In this document: one piece after another, positions 12,401 through 27,400 of the stretch
How positions within the stretch are numbered: the stretch's first letter is position 1
How the letters are laid out: the number at the start of each line of letters is the position of its first letter
Origin: Gari tellinella
Lineage: Eukaryota > Mollusca > Bivalvia > Cardiida > Psammobiidae
Length of the DNA: 64,000 nucleotides
Assembly (NCBI GenBank): GCA_922989275.2
Contig: OV277861.1
Coordinates: 42,323,623 to 42,387,622 of the forward strand
Direction of reading: 5' to 3'
The notes under the pieces: generated by a model
Database searches by the model: none
What the model was told of the DNA's origin: nothing
What the model saw: the letters and a program-made list of their open reading frames with translations, nothing else
Made by a program: the position numbers and the translations under genes

Positions 12401-15400
12401 GCGTTGTTGTAAGGAGGTAATCGTGTAGACCCATCTTGGTCTACACGTTTGCAAATGTAATGAGTATATTTTAAACAGTTCCATGGTGTGGAAAGAGTTA
12501 ATAAAATTTTCATATCAGTGTCAAATGTTTGCATACTTATAAATTAAATTTACCTGTCATACAAGTTTCAACTTTCCGACAAAAATAGGAGAGTAGACGG
12601 AATTTCTGAATTTTACTTACATGTGATTTGATGTTCATTTTTGTCTGCAGCGGGAAATCTCCTCCAGTGTTTATATTACGTCACTTCCGGTTCCAATGTT
12701 TACGTGTTCACATACAACAACGACTCTTCAGTGGACAGCTCAAACACCTACAGATTGACCTGCATGGTATTTCATTAACCCATTACCCCTTACATACGCC
12801 TTTTGACGCATTGAATTTATTTCTCCACTGAAGAAAATAGTTCAAAATTTATACAACCATGAATAGGTATCATAAGAATTATTCTGTATATTCTAGCAGA
12901 TGGTAGCTTAAAGCAGGCTGAAAGTAAAGCAGAATGCGTCCTAGGCGCATTCTGCTTTACTTTCAACCTGCTTTAAGTGGTCACCTATTCTCAAAACTAG
13001 ACACATGCTATATAAGGTAAAGGGTTAAGACATTCACTCCTGAAGATTTTAACCGCCATTTGCGCCGAGTGTACCTTTCTATGCTTATAATATTATAATG
13101 GATTAGTCATTGTTTTATCTATGGGGTCCCTGGTCTAAATTTTCATTTGTTTGTTTGTTTTATATTGAAATTCTTAACAGCAAACAGTGTATAATCTGAT
13201 CAGACGCCGCTTTATGTGGAATCTGATCAGAGTCTACACTGTTTGCCTATGCCCCAAATATGGTATAGAGGACACAAAAGGGTAAAAGGAAAATCCAGAA
13301 TCGTATTAAGTCTAAGTCTAGTCAATTAATGGCAATTTAAGGTCGTTTTCTGCAACGTATTGCAAATAAAAAAAAACTGTGCTGGCTCTGATCAAGGTTA
13401 AGGATACCTCTCACCTAGGTCTACACTGTTTGCATAGGACAAATGCAACTTTACAGGTACACTCATCGCTAAGTTGCAATGTGTTATAAGTAAGAAGGCA
13501 TTTATTTGTTAAACTAAACGCACACGCAATACGGTTGAAAAACAGTTTGAGACCTGATCAGACGCCGGGTTACCCGGCGTCTGATCAGGCTTCAAACTGT
13601 TTGTAATTGAAATACTTGATTTGGCCCAAACTGTTTGCAATGAAAATGATTGTTTGAGCATAGACACATAAATTGGAAAATATTTTCTCAACTGAAGTTA
13701 TCATCTTCAATCATTGTGAACATTGGTTTATCTGACTTACAACAACAATAAAATAAATAAAAACAGATTGTAAAACAATTTGGATCAAGACGAAACGCCA
13801 AACTACTCGGTGTCTCATCTGGATCCAAACAGTTTGCACCAGCAATGTCAAATAAATTCTCATGTAACGTGCAGAATGTAAAGAGATCACGTGTTCAATT
13901 CCAGGTATGTGCGTATACTTCATTCGGCACGGCTTGCACGGTGCACCCTAATGAATGCCTGCTGGACCAATCATCAACGGCTGTGGCGTATCCTGGACAA
14001 CAATTCGACTTTACACCCTACTGTAAGTACTGTATTGCATAGGACATTTTAACCAATTGCTCCCAAGGGCCCGTTTCATAAAACTTCGTACGACAAATGT
14101 TGTCGTTAGTCAGCTTACAAAAGTCTTAATATTTATTAATTTCTCAATCTTATCCTGTCTTGTGACATCGCTTTGGAATCGTCTTGAAAAGACGATTCTA
14201 AAGAGATGTAACAAGACAGGATTAGATAGAGAAATCAGAAAAGAATAGTATTTTAAAGTTTTGAATTACGACCGTTTTTGTCGTACGAAGTTTTATGAAA
14301 CGGGCCCCTGATAAACAAAGCTTTCGAGTAGAAAGATTTCCTGATAATTGACGATTTAGAAAAGTTTATTGGGGTTAATAAGACATACAGGGGATACCTT
14401 TTTGTTCTTTTCTTATAAACGCCTTTGCTTTTAACCCATTTAAGCCTAGTGACTATTTAAGGGGAAATTGACAAACAGTGTAGCGTAACGCGAAATCGCA
14501 TCAGGGTCTACACTGTTTGCTATTTCATTTAAAATGTTCTATTTCTGGAAACCATTGCAGTCTTATTAGACCACCCTTGTATACAGTGGAGAATCTGTTA
14601 TTCTTTCCCAATAAACGCGTTTACGCTAAAACTATTATTTGCAGTGCAAACAGTTTGGAGCCAGATCAGACGCCGGGTAACCCAGCGTCTGATCAGGCTC
14701 CAAACTGATTGCCACCAAGATAAACATGAACTATCAGAATTGTCCAAAAGTTGTTCTTTTCTACGTTTTAGCGCTTTGCGTTTGCGTACGTTTGCGTTTA
14801 AACGGGAAAGAATAACAGATTCTCCACTGTACATGTATCTACACTGAAATCTTTCAGCAAGTATACAGAGAGAGAGTTCATTGCAATATCCAGGCATTGA
14901 TGGGTTAAACAAAGATGTCCTTGCCAAACCATTGGACTGCCAGAATATTAAAATTCGTTAGAAATTTCACCCAAATTAAATGTTATCTTATACAGTTTAG
15001 TGCATTTCTTTTGTATTATGTTTGCGTTCAAACGAGAAAGGACATCGTCTTCTCCACTGTACGCAAGTGTAATGCGGGGCAAAATAAATACATGTACAGA
15101 GACCTTTTCTTGCACAAACATGCGTTCGTATCATCCTCTACGAGCCCTGTTTGAATGGTTTGTGATAGTTTTATCATGATTATTTGACCAAATCCGGTTC
15201 TTCACTGTTTATTTTTACGATAATTTTCCTGAAATGTTTTTTTTTTAAAAATTGCCGTTTAAACTGGTCATTTTTAAAGGTGGAACAGTGCTAAATTATT
15301 CTTTGGGGCATAGAAAGGGTAAATTATTATACTGCAAAAAAGTAAATTCCTTACTTTTGATTGGGAACCGAGCCGAAGACGTGATCCCAAGTACCCTCTA

Positions 15401-18400
15401 TGCTGACCATGAACGTAGAAATGCAGCTATTTTGATTGGCTGACAGGTCCCTGAGTCTTGCTGTGCAAAAAATAAGTTGAATGACAGGATTGAGTGCATG
15501 CAATCGTATATCCTTTGTTTTAAGTCCGTTTCGACTAAGAACTAATCATAGTTTGGATCTTTCAACAGTCGCATTATTCTGGGAAAGTTTGACGCCGACT
15601 AATATAATTTTCCTTTCCTATTTTCAGATGTCTGTCGTAAGTACAGTTTCTTGTTATCCTTTCTCCTTATAAATGTACTGGGTAGTGCATAATGCTTTTA
15701 CGCTGCCCAACTGGATGTCTCATGGGCATTGTTTTTAACATACATAAACTCATTCCATGTACATCTCATAGGTTGCTATGTTAAACTCGGAAGCTCACTT
15801 ATAACGCTTCAAACAGAATGAAAATAAAGCAGAATGCGCATTCAGCTCTATTGTCAGTCTACATTAAGCTTCATTCTGTTAGGATATACGTAGGTTATAG
15901 TTCTTATGATACATACGCATGACTGTATTAAATCGAACTACAGTGTTCCCTCTCTACAACAGCATCCAATAGGAGGAGGCATATAGTGTGGGGGTTGTTA
16001 TGTAGAGGGAAGATTAAAACCCTAGGAGTACATTTTCAAACAGTTTGAACCAAGATCAGACGCCGCATAACGCTGCGTCTGATCTGGGTTCAAACTATTT
16101 GTCACTTGTCTTTATGCGTCTTCTGCCAATATGTCCTATATGTTACTTTGACAAAAAAGGGCAAACGACAAATCTAAGCAGACGCTGTTGCAGCAAGGAA
16201 AGCGTTATACCCACTGGTCTACAACCGTAGCGCAGTCCGACATTTTTAATCCATTTAGCGTTGTGTAACCTATGGATCTGCTATATAACAAGGCAAACGA
16301 TTTTGTCAAATTTTTCATTCCAAAACTGTTCTTAGTCACGGTCTCTATCTACCAGCATTTCTAACTTCACCCATGCATTTCGCAAAGCCCTGTTCTAAAC
16401 GAACCCCTACAACTTGCCAGTTCTAGCTTTAACATTCCGTATAATTCGCCTTTCTTATCCTCAGTTCTCGCAACATCTCTCAGAGCGCGCAGGCTCTTTA
16501 TATACAGTCTGTACAAGCTCAAATGAATAATCATGTGACTAAACGTCAGAGCTACGTAAGCACATTCCAGCCACGTCCTAGCAACGTAACTACCATTAGT
16601 CGTACGGTCCCTGACTCTTAATATGGCAGTCTACCCCGGCTAATGGCCAAATATATATAATTAACGTTGGCGATTGACGTAACATCTGATGTTATGTAAT
16701 TTGCATTACGGAAGCAGGGGATGACAAGAAGTTGCCCTTTTTCGGGGTACGGGCGGTTAGTAAAGTCTTACTTATCAGTAACGAAGTTTGACCTTTCGTA
16801 ATCCCCGCATATTCCAGAAGGCGTGACGTAGATTGGGTATAATTTATTCTAAGAACGTAATGCTTAACCTACATCGCTGAACAGAAGTTTCGGCAGTATT
16901 TTCTGTCTGCTGATATAAAGTAGCTATGCTACACAGCGGCAAGCATTTTTATAAGGAGGGATTCGTTGTTCGGATGGGCGTTGTAAGACGGGAGCAATGT
17001 AGTTTCTTCTATGGCAGAATAAAATAGAGGCGCACGAAGGCTTATTTACCGAATAAAAGGTTAACACAGGATTGGCTTGTACATGTTTATTTATTTTTTA
17101 CAGCATTGAACAGCTCATCGGACGATGACTCTGGTCTTGCCGGCTGGGCTATTGCCCTCATTGTATTGTCTATCATCCTAATCCTAGCAATCATTGCTGC
17201 TGTAATAGCATACATACTCTTCAGACGAAAGAGGCAACAGGATGACGAAACAGGAATACTAAAGCGTAAGTATAAAACAAAATACGGTTGGATAGATGTT
17301 ATTATTTCTCAATTAATGCAGTGAGTCTCAAACAGTCATGTATGTCCATTGCCAACAGTTTGGAACCACATCAGACGCCGGGTAATCCGGCGTCTGATGT
17401 GGTTCCAAACAGTTTGCCACACACATTAAAAGAATAGCCATTTTTTTAAGATGCTGTATTTTCTAAATTTTCTAAATTTAATTGCACACCGCTTTCTATT
17501 AGTTTTGTTAAACGGGGAAAAACAACTTCTGTACCTTGTTACACTGGGGTTTGTTTTCATAAAACTGCGTAGGGCAATACGTTCGTAAGTCAAAACTTTA
17601 AAATACATTTAATTTATGATTTCTCTATCTAATCCTATATTGTGACATCTCTTTGAAATTGTCTTTTCAAGACGATTCCAAAGAGATGTCACAAGACAGA
17701 ATTAGATTGAGAAATAAATATTAATTGATACTTTTATAATCTGACTTACGACAACATTTGTCGTACGAAGTTTTATGAAACGGGTCCCTGGTCAGCAATC
17801 ATATTATAATACATGGCTGTAAGGATGCTAGTGAATATTGTCAACTCCAGCACTGAAATATGCTACTCAAACTAAGCTAAGCACCTAAGATATACAAATT
17901 CACAGGAACCTATACACAGACACAATCACTTTATAACTTTATAACTTTCCAGTTGTTTTCTTTTTCAGTTTAAAAAAGGAGTTGTAGCTAAAGGTCCATT
18001 CTACTGGTTCGAATGTGACTTACACACTTCATGTAAATGACCCATGCAGGTGCATTGGTACATGGAGATAAAATATCCATTTTTGACAGAAAATTGCAAA
18101 ATTTAAAATTCTGTTTCTTGGTTAATGAACATGCTTTACAATTCAATAGTCGGTACAAATTAAACATTGAAAGGTAAAGCATTGTTTTTCCTATCAAATA
18201 ACATATCTTAGAACATTAAAATGTAGAATTCAATAAAGAAAATGTTGGTGAAATGCCAGAAATTTCACATTTTGATACTCGTCTTCAGTTTCGTCTACAT
18301 AACTTGTTATCAAAATCTGTAACATTAACCCCTGGCAGATTCCTAATATCATGGAGAATGTCCTTTCTCCATGCTAATATATTCTGAAAACTTCGGTGAA

Positions 18401-21400
18401 ATTGAATAAGAAAAATTGAAGTTATACGGTGAGAAAGTGATAGGGTCAATGTATTGGTTTTTACCCTAGGTGCTTAGCAGATTTTACCCAAGGCGAAACA
18501 GAGGGTGATAATTCAGTTAACGGATTGACAATATCCATTAGCACCCTGACATATATATGTTATTTGTTAAACGAGGTCCGTGAAGGTAGCACAGCAGCAC
18601 AGCACGACATTCCAGCAGAACATTGATAAACATAGATGATAAACATAGCATTAAATTTTCTGCTGGCAGAACATCTCAGCAGAACATCCGAGCAGAACAC
18701 TTGCTAATAACGCTCGTGGATGAATGTTCTGCTGGCAGAACAACTTAGCAGAACATCCTAGCAGAACATTTGCAAATAACGCTCGTGGATGAATGTTCTG
18801 CTGGCAGAACATCTCAGCAGAACATCCTAGCAGAACATATATGTTGTGCTGGCAGAACATCTCAGCAGAACATCCTAGTAGAACATTTTCAAATAACGCT
18901 CGTGGATGAATGTTCTGCTGGCAGAACATCTCAGCAGAACAACCCAGCAGAACATATATGCTCTGCTGGCAGAACATCTCAGCAGAACATCCTAGCAGAA
19001 TATTTGCAAATAATGCTCGTGGATGAATGTTCTGCTGGCAGAACATCTCAGCAGAACATCCTAGCAGAATATTTGCAAATAATGCTCGTGGATGAATGTT
19101 CTCCTGGCAGAACATCTCAGCAAAACATCCCAGCAGAACATAAAGGTTGTGCTGGCAGAATATCTCAGCAGAACATCCTAGCAGAACATTTATGTTCTGC
19201 TGGCAGAACATCTCAGCAGAACATCCTAGCAGAACATTTGCAAATAACTCTCGTGGTTGAATGTTCTGCCGGCAGATCATCTCAGCAGAACATCCTAGCA
19301 GAACATTTATGTTCTGCTGGAAGAACATCTCAGCAGAACATCCTAGCAGAACATTGGCCAATAATGCTCTTGAAGGAATGTTCTGCTGGCAGAACATCTT
19401 AACAGAACATCCTAGCAGAACATATATGCTCTGCTGGCAGAATAATTCAGCAAAACATCCTAGCAGAACATTTTCAAATAACGCTCGTGGATGAATGTTC
19501 TGCTGGCAGAACATCTCAGCAGAACATCCCAGCAGAACATATATGCTCTGCTGGCAGAACATCTCAGCAGAACATCCTGGCAGAACACTTGCAAATAACG
19601 CTCGTAACTGAATGATTTGCTGGCGTAACATCTCAGAAGAATATCCTAGCAGAACATATATGTTGTGCTGGCAGAACATCTCAGCAGAACATCCTAGCAG
19701 AACATTTGTAAATAACGCTCATGGATGAATGTTCTTCTGGCAGAACATCTCAGCAGAACATCCTAGCAGGACATATATGTTGTGCTGGCAGAATATCTAA
19801 GCAGCAAACACTAGCAGAACTTTTTCAAATAGCGCTCGTGGATGATTGTTCTGGTGGCAGAACGTCTCAACAGAACATCCCCGCAGAACAATCAGCTATG
19901 AGCGTTATTTGCAAGTGTTCTGCTAGGATGTTCTGCTGAGATGTTCTGCCAGCAGAACATATATGTTCTGCTCGGATGTTCTGCTGAGATGTTCTACCAG
20001 CAGAACAATCTGCTATGAGCGTTATTTGCAAGTGTTCTGCTTGGATGTTATGCTGAGATGTTCTGCCAGCAGAACATATATGTTCTGCTCGGATGTTCTG
20101 CAGAGATGTTCTACCAGCAGAACAAACAGCTATGAGCGTTATTTGCAAGTGTTCTGCTAGGATGTTCTGCTGAGATGTTCTGCCAGCACAACATATATGT
20201 TCTGCTCGGATGTTCTGCTGAGATGTTCTATCAGCAGAACAAACAGCTACGAGTGTTATTTGCAAGTGTTCTGCTAGGATGTTCTGCTGAGATGTTCTGC
20301 CAGCAGAAAATATATGGTCTGCTAGGATGTTCTGCTGAGAAGTTGTGCCAGCAGAACATTCATCCACGAGCGTTATTTGCAAATGTTCTGCTAGGATGTT
20401 CTGTTGAGATGTTCTGCCAGTAGAACATATATGTTCTGCTAGGATGTTCTGCTGAGATGTTCTGCCAGAAGAACATAAATGTTCTGCTAGGAAGTTCTGC
20501 TGAGATGTTCTGCCAGCTAATCATTCAGCTACGAGCGTTATTTGCAATTGTTCTGCTGGGATGTTCTGCTGAGATGTTCTGCCAGCAGAAAATTCATCCA
20601 CGAGCGTTATTTGAAAATGTTCTGCTAGGATGTTCTGCTGAGATGTTCTGCATTTAATGCTATGTTTATCACCTATGTTTATCAATGTTCTGCTGGACTG
20701 TCGTGCTGTGCTATTGTGCCACCTTCACTATACTAAATCAACTGAAAACATAAAAGTTACTTCATAGCTACAATACCAAATTACATACGCTAGTCCTACG
20801 TGGGTTTTACATAGGACAAATAGATGCGGTATAGTAAACTAAATTGATACAATGTATATAGGAACTGCACAGTTGAAAGTCAAGCGCAATAAATAGTGTT
20901 TTTCCACAGGATCATACAAAATATGTGCATAGATTATTTCAAAGCATGTTCAAAACTCAACAAAACAATATCAGGGCTCCAGATAAGGGGTAGTTTTCTG
21001 AACAAATTCAACATTTTCTCACTCATTTCAGCACCAAACCTTATGGTGTCACTACTCATTAGAATCGTCTCGAAGAGACGATTCTGATGAGTAGTGACAC
21101 CATAAGGTTAATGCAGAAATAAAGGTTTTAGATTTTGAAAAACTACTCTTATCTGGAGCCCTGAATATACTAAGTGATTCCTGCCATTTCTCATCTGTCT
21201 ATCATTCCTTCATTTGATACATTCATGTCTTTTGCCTGTATTCTCTAAACTCTAAATCCAACAAACAGTTCGCAAGCGTATCGTGGCGTTTGCGACCATC
21301 CATGTGTTTGTTTTCAAGTTTCGACGTCGTCATCGGTGATAACAAAAGTGCACGTACACTGGTTTAGGCACTAGAGATATCGCTTCTACTGGGCCGATAA

Positions 21401-24400
21401 CCGGTTGTTAAATATAATATATTACAAAATTACGAACAGTGTAGACCCTGTTACCATAATCATAAGGATTCCTTTCGGTTATTGGCACTTATTGATAATT
21501 TTCCTCAACAAACTAGTATTCAATAAGATAATGTATGAAACGAGTAACTGGGTCCGATGTTATATAGCTTTTGTGTTGAGTCTAAAGTGGTTCTCAAGCA
21601 TTTGATTGGTCAGATTTGAGCCAAGGCTCAAATCTGACCAATCAAATGCTTGAGAATACATATAGCTTTTGTGTTGAGTCTAAAGTGGTTCTCAAGCATT
21701 TGATTGGTCAGATTTGAGCCAAGGCTCAAATCTGACCAATCAAATGCTTGAGAATACATTTAGACTCAGCTCAAACGCTTTATAACCTTGGACCCAGGAC
21801 CCAAGGTTGTAAATAGTTTGAGATCGTTTTCAAGCCTTTGATTTGTCAGATTTGAGCTTTTGCTCAAATTTGACCAATTAAAGGCTTAAAAAAAGATCTC
21901 AGACTCAACTCAAACTCTTTATAATTTCGAGGCTTGCTGTTATTCACAGGTGACTCCCCAGTGAATCCTAAAGAAGAAGATGACATTACGCGGTTAAAGA
22001 GGGTCATAAGAGAAGAGGAGATCAGACAGGAGAGTAACCTTGATCCAAAATACAGAATGCACAGGAAAAAAGAAGACGGTTATGATTCTGGGTATGGCTC
22101 CACGGTTTTAAAGCGGTTGAGTTGAGTCTGAAGTCGTTCTCAAGCATTTGATTTGTCAGATTTGATCCTAGGAAAACGAATTCAGACTCAACTAAAACGC
22201 ACTACGGTCACCATCATACGAATATACCTTATTACCCAACACACGATTGTCTATTAACCCATTTTTGCCTGGCTATAGCAATAGATTCTTCATTTATGCT
22301 TGATGGAAAATTTTATTTGTCCACACAGCAGAGCATTTCATACGGAATAGCAAACACTGCTGAGACACTCTTCCCTTAAACATTTTGGTTATAACAGCCT
22401 ATAGTAACAAATAGGTAATTTCTGTTAAAACAGACAAATGTAAAAAGTCAAAACGTTTGCTACTCGTCAATTTAGTTAAGTGTGGTTAGCATAAGTATAA
22501 GTAAATGTATAATACAAGTTGACTTAGTGACCCCTGGAAATTCATATAAACAATCCAAGATTCCATTTGTAAATATTAAGAGTTGTTTTAAGTACATTGT
22601 AATGTCAAATGACAAACGGCGCAGACACAGATCAGAGGCCTGACAAAAACGGCCGTAAGTCAAAACTTAAAAATACATCTAATTTCTAACTTCCCCTTCT
22701 AATCATGTCTTGTAACATCTCTTTGGAATTGTCTTGTCAAGACTATTCCAAAGAGATGTCACAAGACAGGATAAGATGGAGAAATAAATAATAATTGAGA
22801 AGTTTATAATCTGGCTTACGACAATATTTGTCGTACCATGTACGACATTTCCCCAGGTCGTTTGTTCCTGATGGAGCCCTCTGATCAAGGTCTAAACTGT
22901 TGGCATGGAATGACGCCGTATATTCCTGTCATTAAGGATTAATGGATTAAAATGAAAATTAGAAAGCTTATAAACAGAATAGTTCTGCTCTACATGCGTC
23001 TTTTATTAAGAAGTTCCATGGCATTAGGACATACGTGTCCTGCTTCAAAGAAGAATCTCTTAGCCTAAGCTTGTCTGACTATACTCCAAACAAAACTCTG
23101 TATATTACGACCACTTAAACAATGGCAAATTGATGATTTAACAGACAGATGACAGCTTACAGCTAACCCTTTACCTTATAGAAGCGCCTTTTAGCGCATT
23201 CCGTTTAATCCTCCGCGGAAGAAAGTAATTTCAATTTATACAGTCATGAATATGTATCAGAAGGAATATTTTCTTAATTCCAGGCTAAAAGTAAAACAGA
23301 ATGCGCCTAAGGGCGCATTCTGCTTTACTTTTAACCTGCTATAAGTAGACACTTATTTTCAAAACTAGAACAGGTTATGGGGTAAAGGGTTAAGCAGTCA
23401 CCTGTCGTAAACACCTAATAATTAATACAGTGGAGAATCTGTTATTCTTTCCCGTTTAAACGCAAACGCACGCAAACGCAAAACACTAAAACGTAGAAAA
23501 GTACAAATTTTGGACAATTCTGATAATTCATGTTTATCTTGGTGGCAAACAGTATGGAGCCTGATCAGACGCCGGGTTACCCGGCGTCTGATCTGGCTCC
23601 AAACTGTTTGCACTGCAAATAATAGTTTTAGCGTAAACGCGTTTATTGGGAAAGAATAACAGATTCTCCACTGTAACACAAGAGTGTGTGGTCGTAATAG
23701 AGAGGTTTTGACTGATGTTGATTAAATCTAGTACATTTTTATTAAATCTAAATTTTTTCCAGGTTTGACGAAAAGGGACAAATACGAGAAAAACTTCTCA
23801 GAGAGCAAAGTTTCGAGCTGAAGGAACTGAAGAAAGATAAGGGGAAGAAACTCATGGCTAGTAATTCAAAAGGTGTAAGTATGCTTTTACAGTCAGGTCC
23901 CCTTAGTACAACAGTGGATACAACGTTTTTCTTTCTCGTTAAATACCCTTTAATCGCCAAATTAATCGTGCGATTTTACCCCTTCTCCAGTATATTGTCG
24001 TTTGCTTCAATATCACTGTCTGTAATGTTATTTTAAAGTAAGATTTAAGGCAGGATGACTAGCGAAATTTTGAAACAAGCGTCGAACAGTTTGAAACCTG
24101 TTCAGAACTTATCAGGATACAAACTGTTTGCTATACCGACTGCTTTTGAAAATCATAGTATTATCGAATTTTTATGAAAACAAGAAAACAAATACACTTT
24201 GTTCTAATACTGTTTCTTAAAGAATCTTAGGTAACATTAAGCAGTCATTAGCATTAAAAACTTGTAAACAAACTATTGTTTATATTAGTTTAATAAGTCT
24301 TAACTATATACTCGATTTTTTTTGCAAATCAACATCGAATTTCAACCGATCTTTATTATTTAACAATTGAAAGTTGCCCCTTCTACTAGACATGGTAACG

Positions 24401-27400
24401 TCCAACACAAAAGCAATTTACTGAACCTATGTCTCAATGTATTTTCAGAAAAGTACAGAAACTGTGAATACCACGGGCTCTGAGCGGAAGGTTAGTATAC
24501 ATTCTGAAACACCTGGATAAGACGTTATTAGTAGTTTAAACATATAGTAAAACCTCTCTATTACGACCACAAAATTGTGTTAATTATTTAGTGTTTACGG
24601 CAGGTGGCTTCGTTACTTACATTCAAATAATGAATTGGGAATCCCGTCTCAATGAGTAGGATCGTATCGGGATCCAAACCGGGTGACACATGAATTGATT
24701 ATGTGCCTATCATTCAATACATAAGTTTAACTAAATTGGGTTTTGTTTTCGACAATGTTTTTGAAAAAAAAACAAAAAAACGTTAATACAGCTGGATGGA
24801 TAAGAAATTGAAAGGACGGTGTTGGTATTCGATAGAGTTGGGGCGATCCGAACAACTATACATGTATATCCATATGCTTATCTAGGATTTGTGGCGATAT
24901 GGAGTGCAAAACGACTGTAACATGTATACGTTTTGAAGTTTTCTTTAAAAAAATAATTCATTTAACATAGCTAGTATAAACTTGAATGAAGAACTATTAG
25001 AAATTATGTTATATTTCGGCGTGGTCATGTGAATTTAGAGTGATGGTGTTTTCTGTATTATTTTGAGATATAAAAATAAACTTGTTAAATGTAAAATTTG
25101 TTTTATATAATATGTTATAAATTTTGCCACAAATTAATCGCAATTTTTAATCGATGATCGATCGCAAATATGTGCCGATGATCGAGTTTAAGAGTCTGAT
25201 TCCCAAACACTTATAGATACATGCTCTACCCAGACGCCGCGTTAAGCGTTATTTGACCTCGAGCCAAACTGTTTATATCATGCAACTACATGTATTCATT
25301 GCAAGTATTCTAAGACCTATTTTTAATCACTTTGATTATCTTCAGTATTCGCACTCGCGATATGTAGGAACAGTGGAAATAAAAAGGTCATTACTCTTTT
25401 CAGCTCGAACGCAAACGAAACGCCAAAACAATGCAGTAGTGTGTAGATATTATATGTTTAATAAAACTTCAATCTGAGCAACAAAAACGTTTGGAACCTG
25501 GTCAGAAGTCAGAACCTGTGATGTTGCTCAATATTGAAATAAATAAATCAACCAATCAATCAATCAATCATTCATTCAATCGATACCGGGTTGCCAAACT
25601 GTTTGTAATGGACGCCATAACACAAACGCGGAATGAGTAGAATAACATGATTTATTCCCAAAATTCCATACGCCCAACGTCTTATCTTCTGTATGCTACA
25701 CGTTTAACGAAATTTGTATGTGAACTTCCAAGGCGGGCTCCTATATTCACTTTGTTTTATGTTTGTCTTGCGTGTTGTTTTCTATTTAGTGTGTAGATGA
25801 AGGAATGGGATTGCGCGCGCGTGTGTGTGTGTGTGTCTTTGTTATGGTATGACTGTGTGTGTGTTCTGCTTGAGAGGTGGGTGTATTGTTTGTGTTGCGT
25901 TTCCTGCTTGAGTCTTTCGTATTTATTTATGATTTTATTTACCTAGCCTCCCCTTGGCAAAGAGGAACCAACCCTTCTCCCAACGCCAAAGGGTAAACAA
26001 AGTACCCCACCTACAAAGCGGAAAACAGATAAAGTTGTGGTAAGTCATAAACGTAGTATGGTCACTTCCGGTTTTAACCCATTCTCTGTCAGGAAAGATC
26101 GATAACGGAAGGTTTGAGGAATACTTTCGACTTAAGTGGCATATAGTTTGGACCCTGGTCAGATACATGTACAATGCAACTCGAAAATTGATAACAATTT
26201 TAGCTGTTTCCTTCGCTTTGGAAAAGGCAGTGATATTGTTAATTTTGTCTAGCTCGTTTAGCCCTCTACCCCAGCCATAGAAGCGCCTTTAAGAGCATTT
26301 AACTTTTTCTGCCATTGAAGAAAATAGTTCCAATTTATACTGTCATGAAGATGTACCAGAAGAAATAGTTTCTATATATTTGTAGTTGGTAGCTTAAAGC
26401 GGGCTGAAAATAAAGCGGAATGCGCCTTAAGGCGCAATCTGCTTTACTTTAGACCTGCTTTAAGTGTTCACATGTCTTCAAAACTAGGCAATGTATCAAT
26501 GATTTAAGCGCAATAGAAACACAGAGGAAGTGCGATTACATGACGGAAAATGTTTTGAAATTTCAAGCAATTGATTTTAATCTCGTTGACAAACAGTTTG
26601 GAGCCTGATCAGACGCCGGCTTATCCAGTGTCTGCTGATCTGGCTCCAAACTGTTTGCAGTAGACATCATTGTTACCGCATTGGATGCGTATATTTGGAA
26701 AAGACTTACGTCCTCACCATTGTAAAACACCACTATTTCAACTCGACACAATTCTACTCGGAATTACCAAGTTCATAAATATATTCACCTATGGCTTCTT
26801 TAGCTTTCCATTTTTTTTAAATTTCCGGGGAATGTTTACGAAACGTCGTACAACAAATGTTGTCGTCAGTCAGTTTCTTTTTTCTATTATTGTTTATTTC
26901 TCCACCTAATACTGTCTAGTCACATCTCTTTGGAATCGTCGTGAAATGACGATCCAAAGAGATGTTACAAGACAGGATTAGATGGGGAAATCAGAAATTT
27001 TGCGTATTTTAAGGTTTTGTCTAACGACCATTTTTATCGTACGACGTTTCTTAAGATAAACCTATGGTTTGTCCGCATAAAGCTTGGCGTGTACAATTAC
27101 TTTGCAAAGTTCAATTTCAAAGCATTTACACTATAAGCAAGATCGACATCTTAAATAGTTTTGATCCTGATCTGGCACCGTGTTAATCTTAAAGTGTTCT
27201 TTTTTGCCCGTTAAGGAGGAGCCTTCCGTCCTTCCAACACCCAAGGGAAAGCAAAGCTCCGCAACCGTGGCTCCAAAGCCTGATAAAGACGACAAGGTAA
27301 GCGACTAATATGTATCATTGCTCTACAGTGCATCTTTCGATAACAGGACAAATCATTCATCGTAAATTACTACATATATGTAGGGCTCAGGACATTTGGC

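Noticed and set aside
18651..19679. 342-codon open frame on the minus strand (and 210 codons on plus at 18770-19402, 171 on minus at 19867-20382)
   Set aside because: All are translations of the GCAGAACAT tandem array in the foldback element. Stop-free frames occur on both strands because repeat units keep frame, so none is treated as a gene.
18640..20640. Regularly spaced repeats that could suggest a CRISPR array
   Set aside because: Units are contiguous minisatellite with palindromic subunits and no unique spacers, in a eukaryotic intron.
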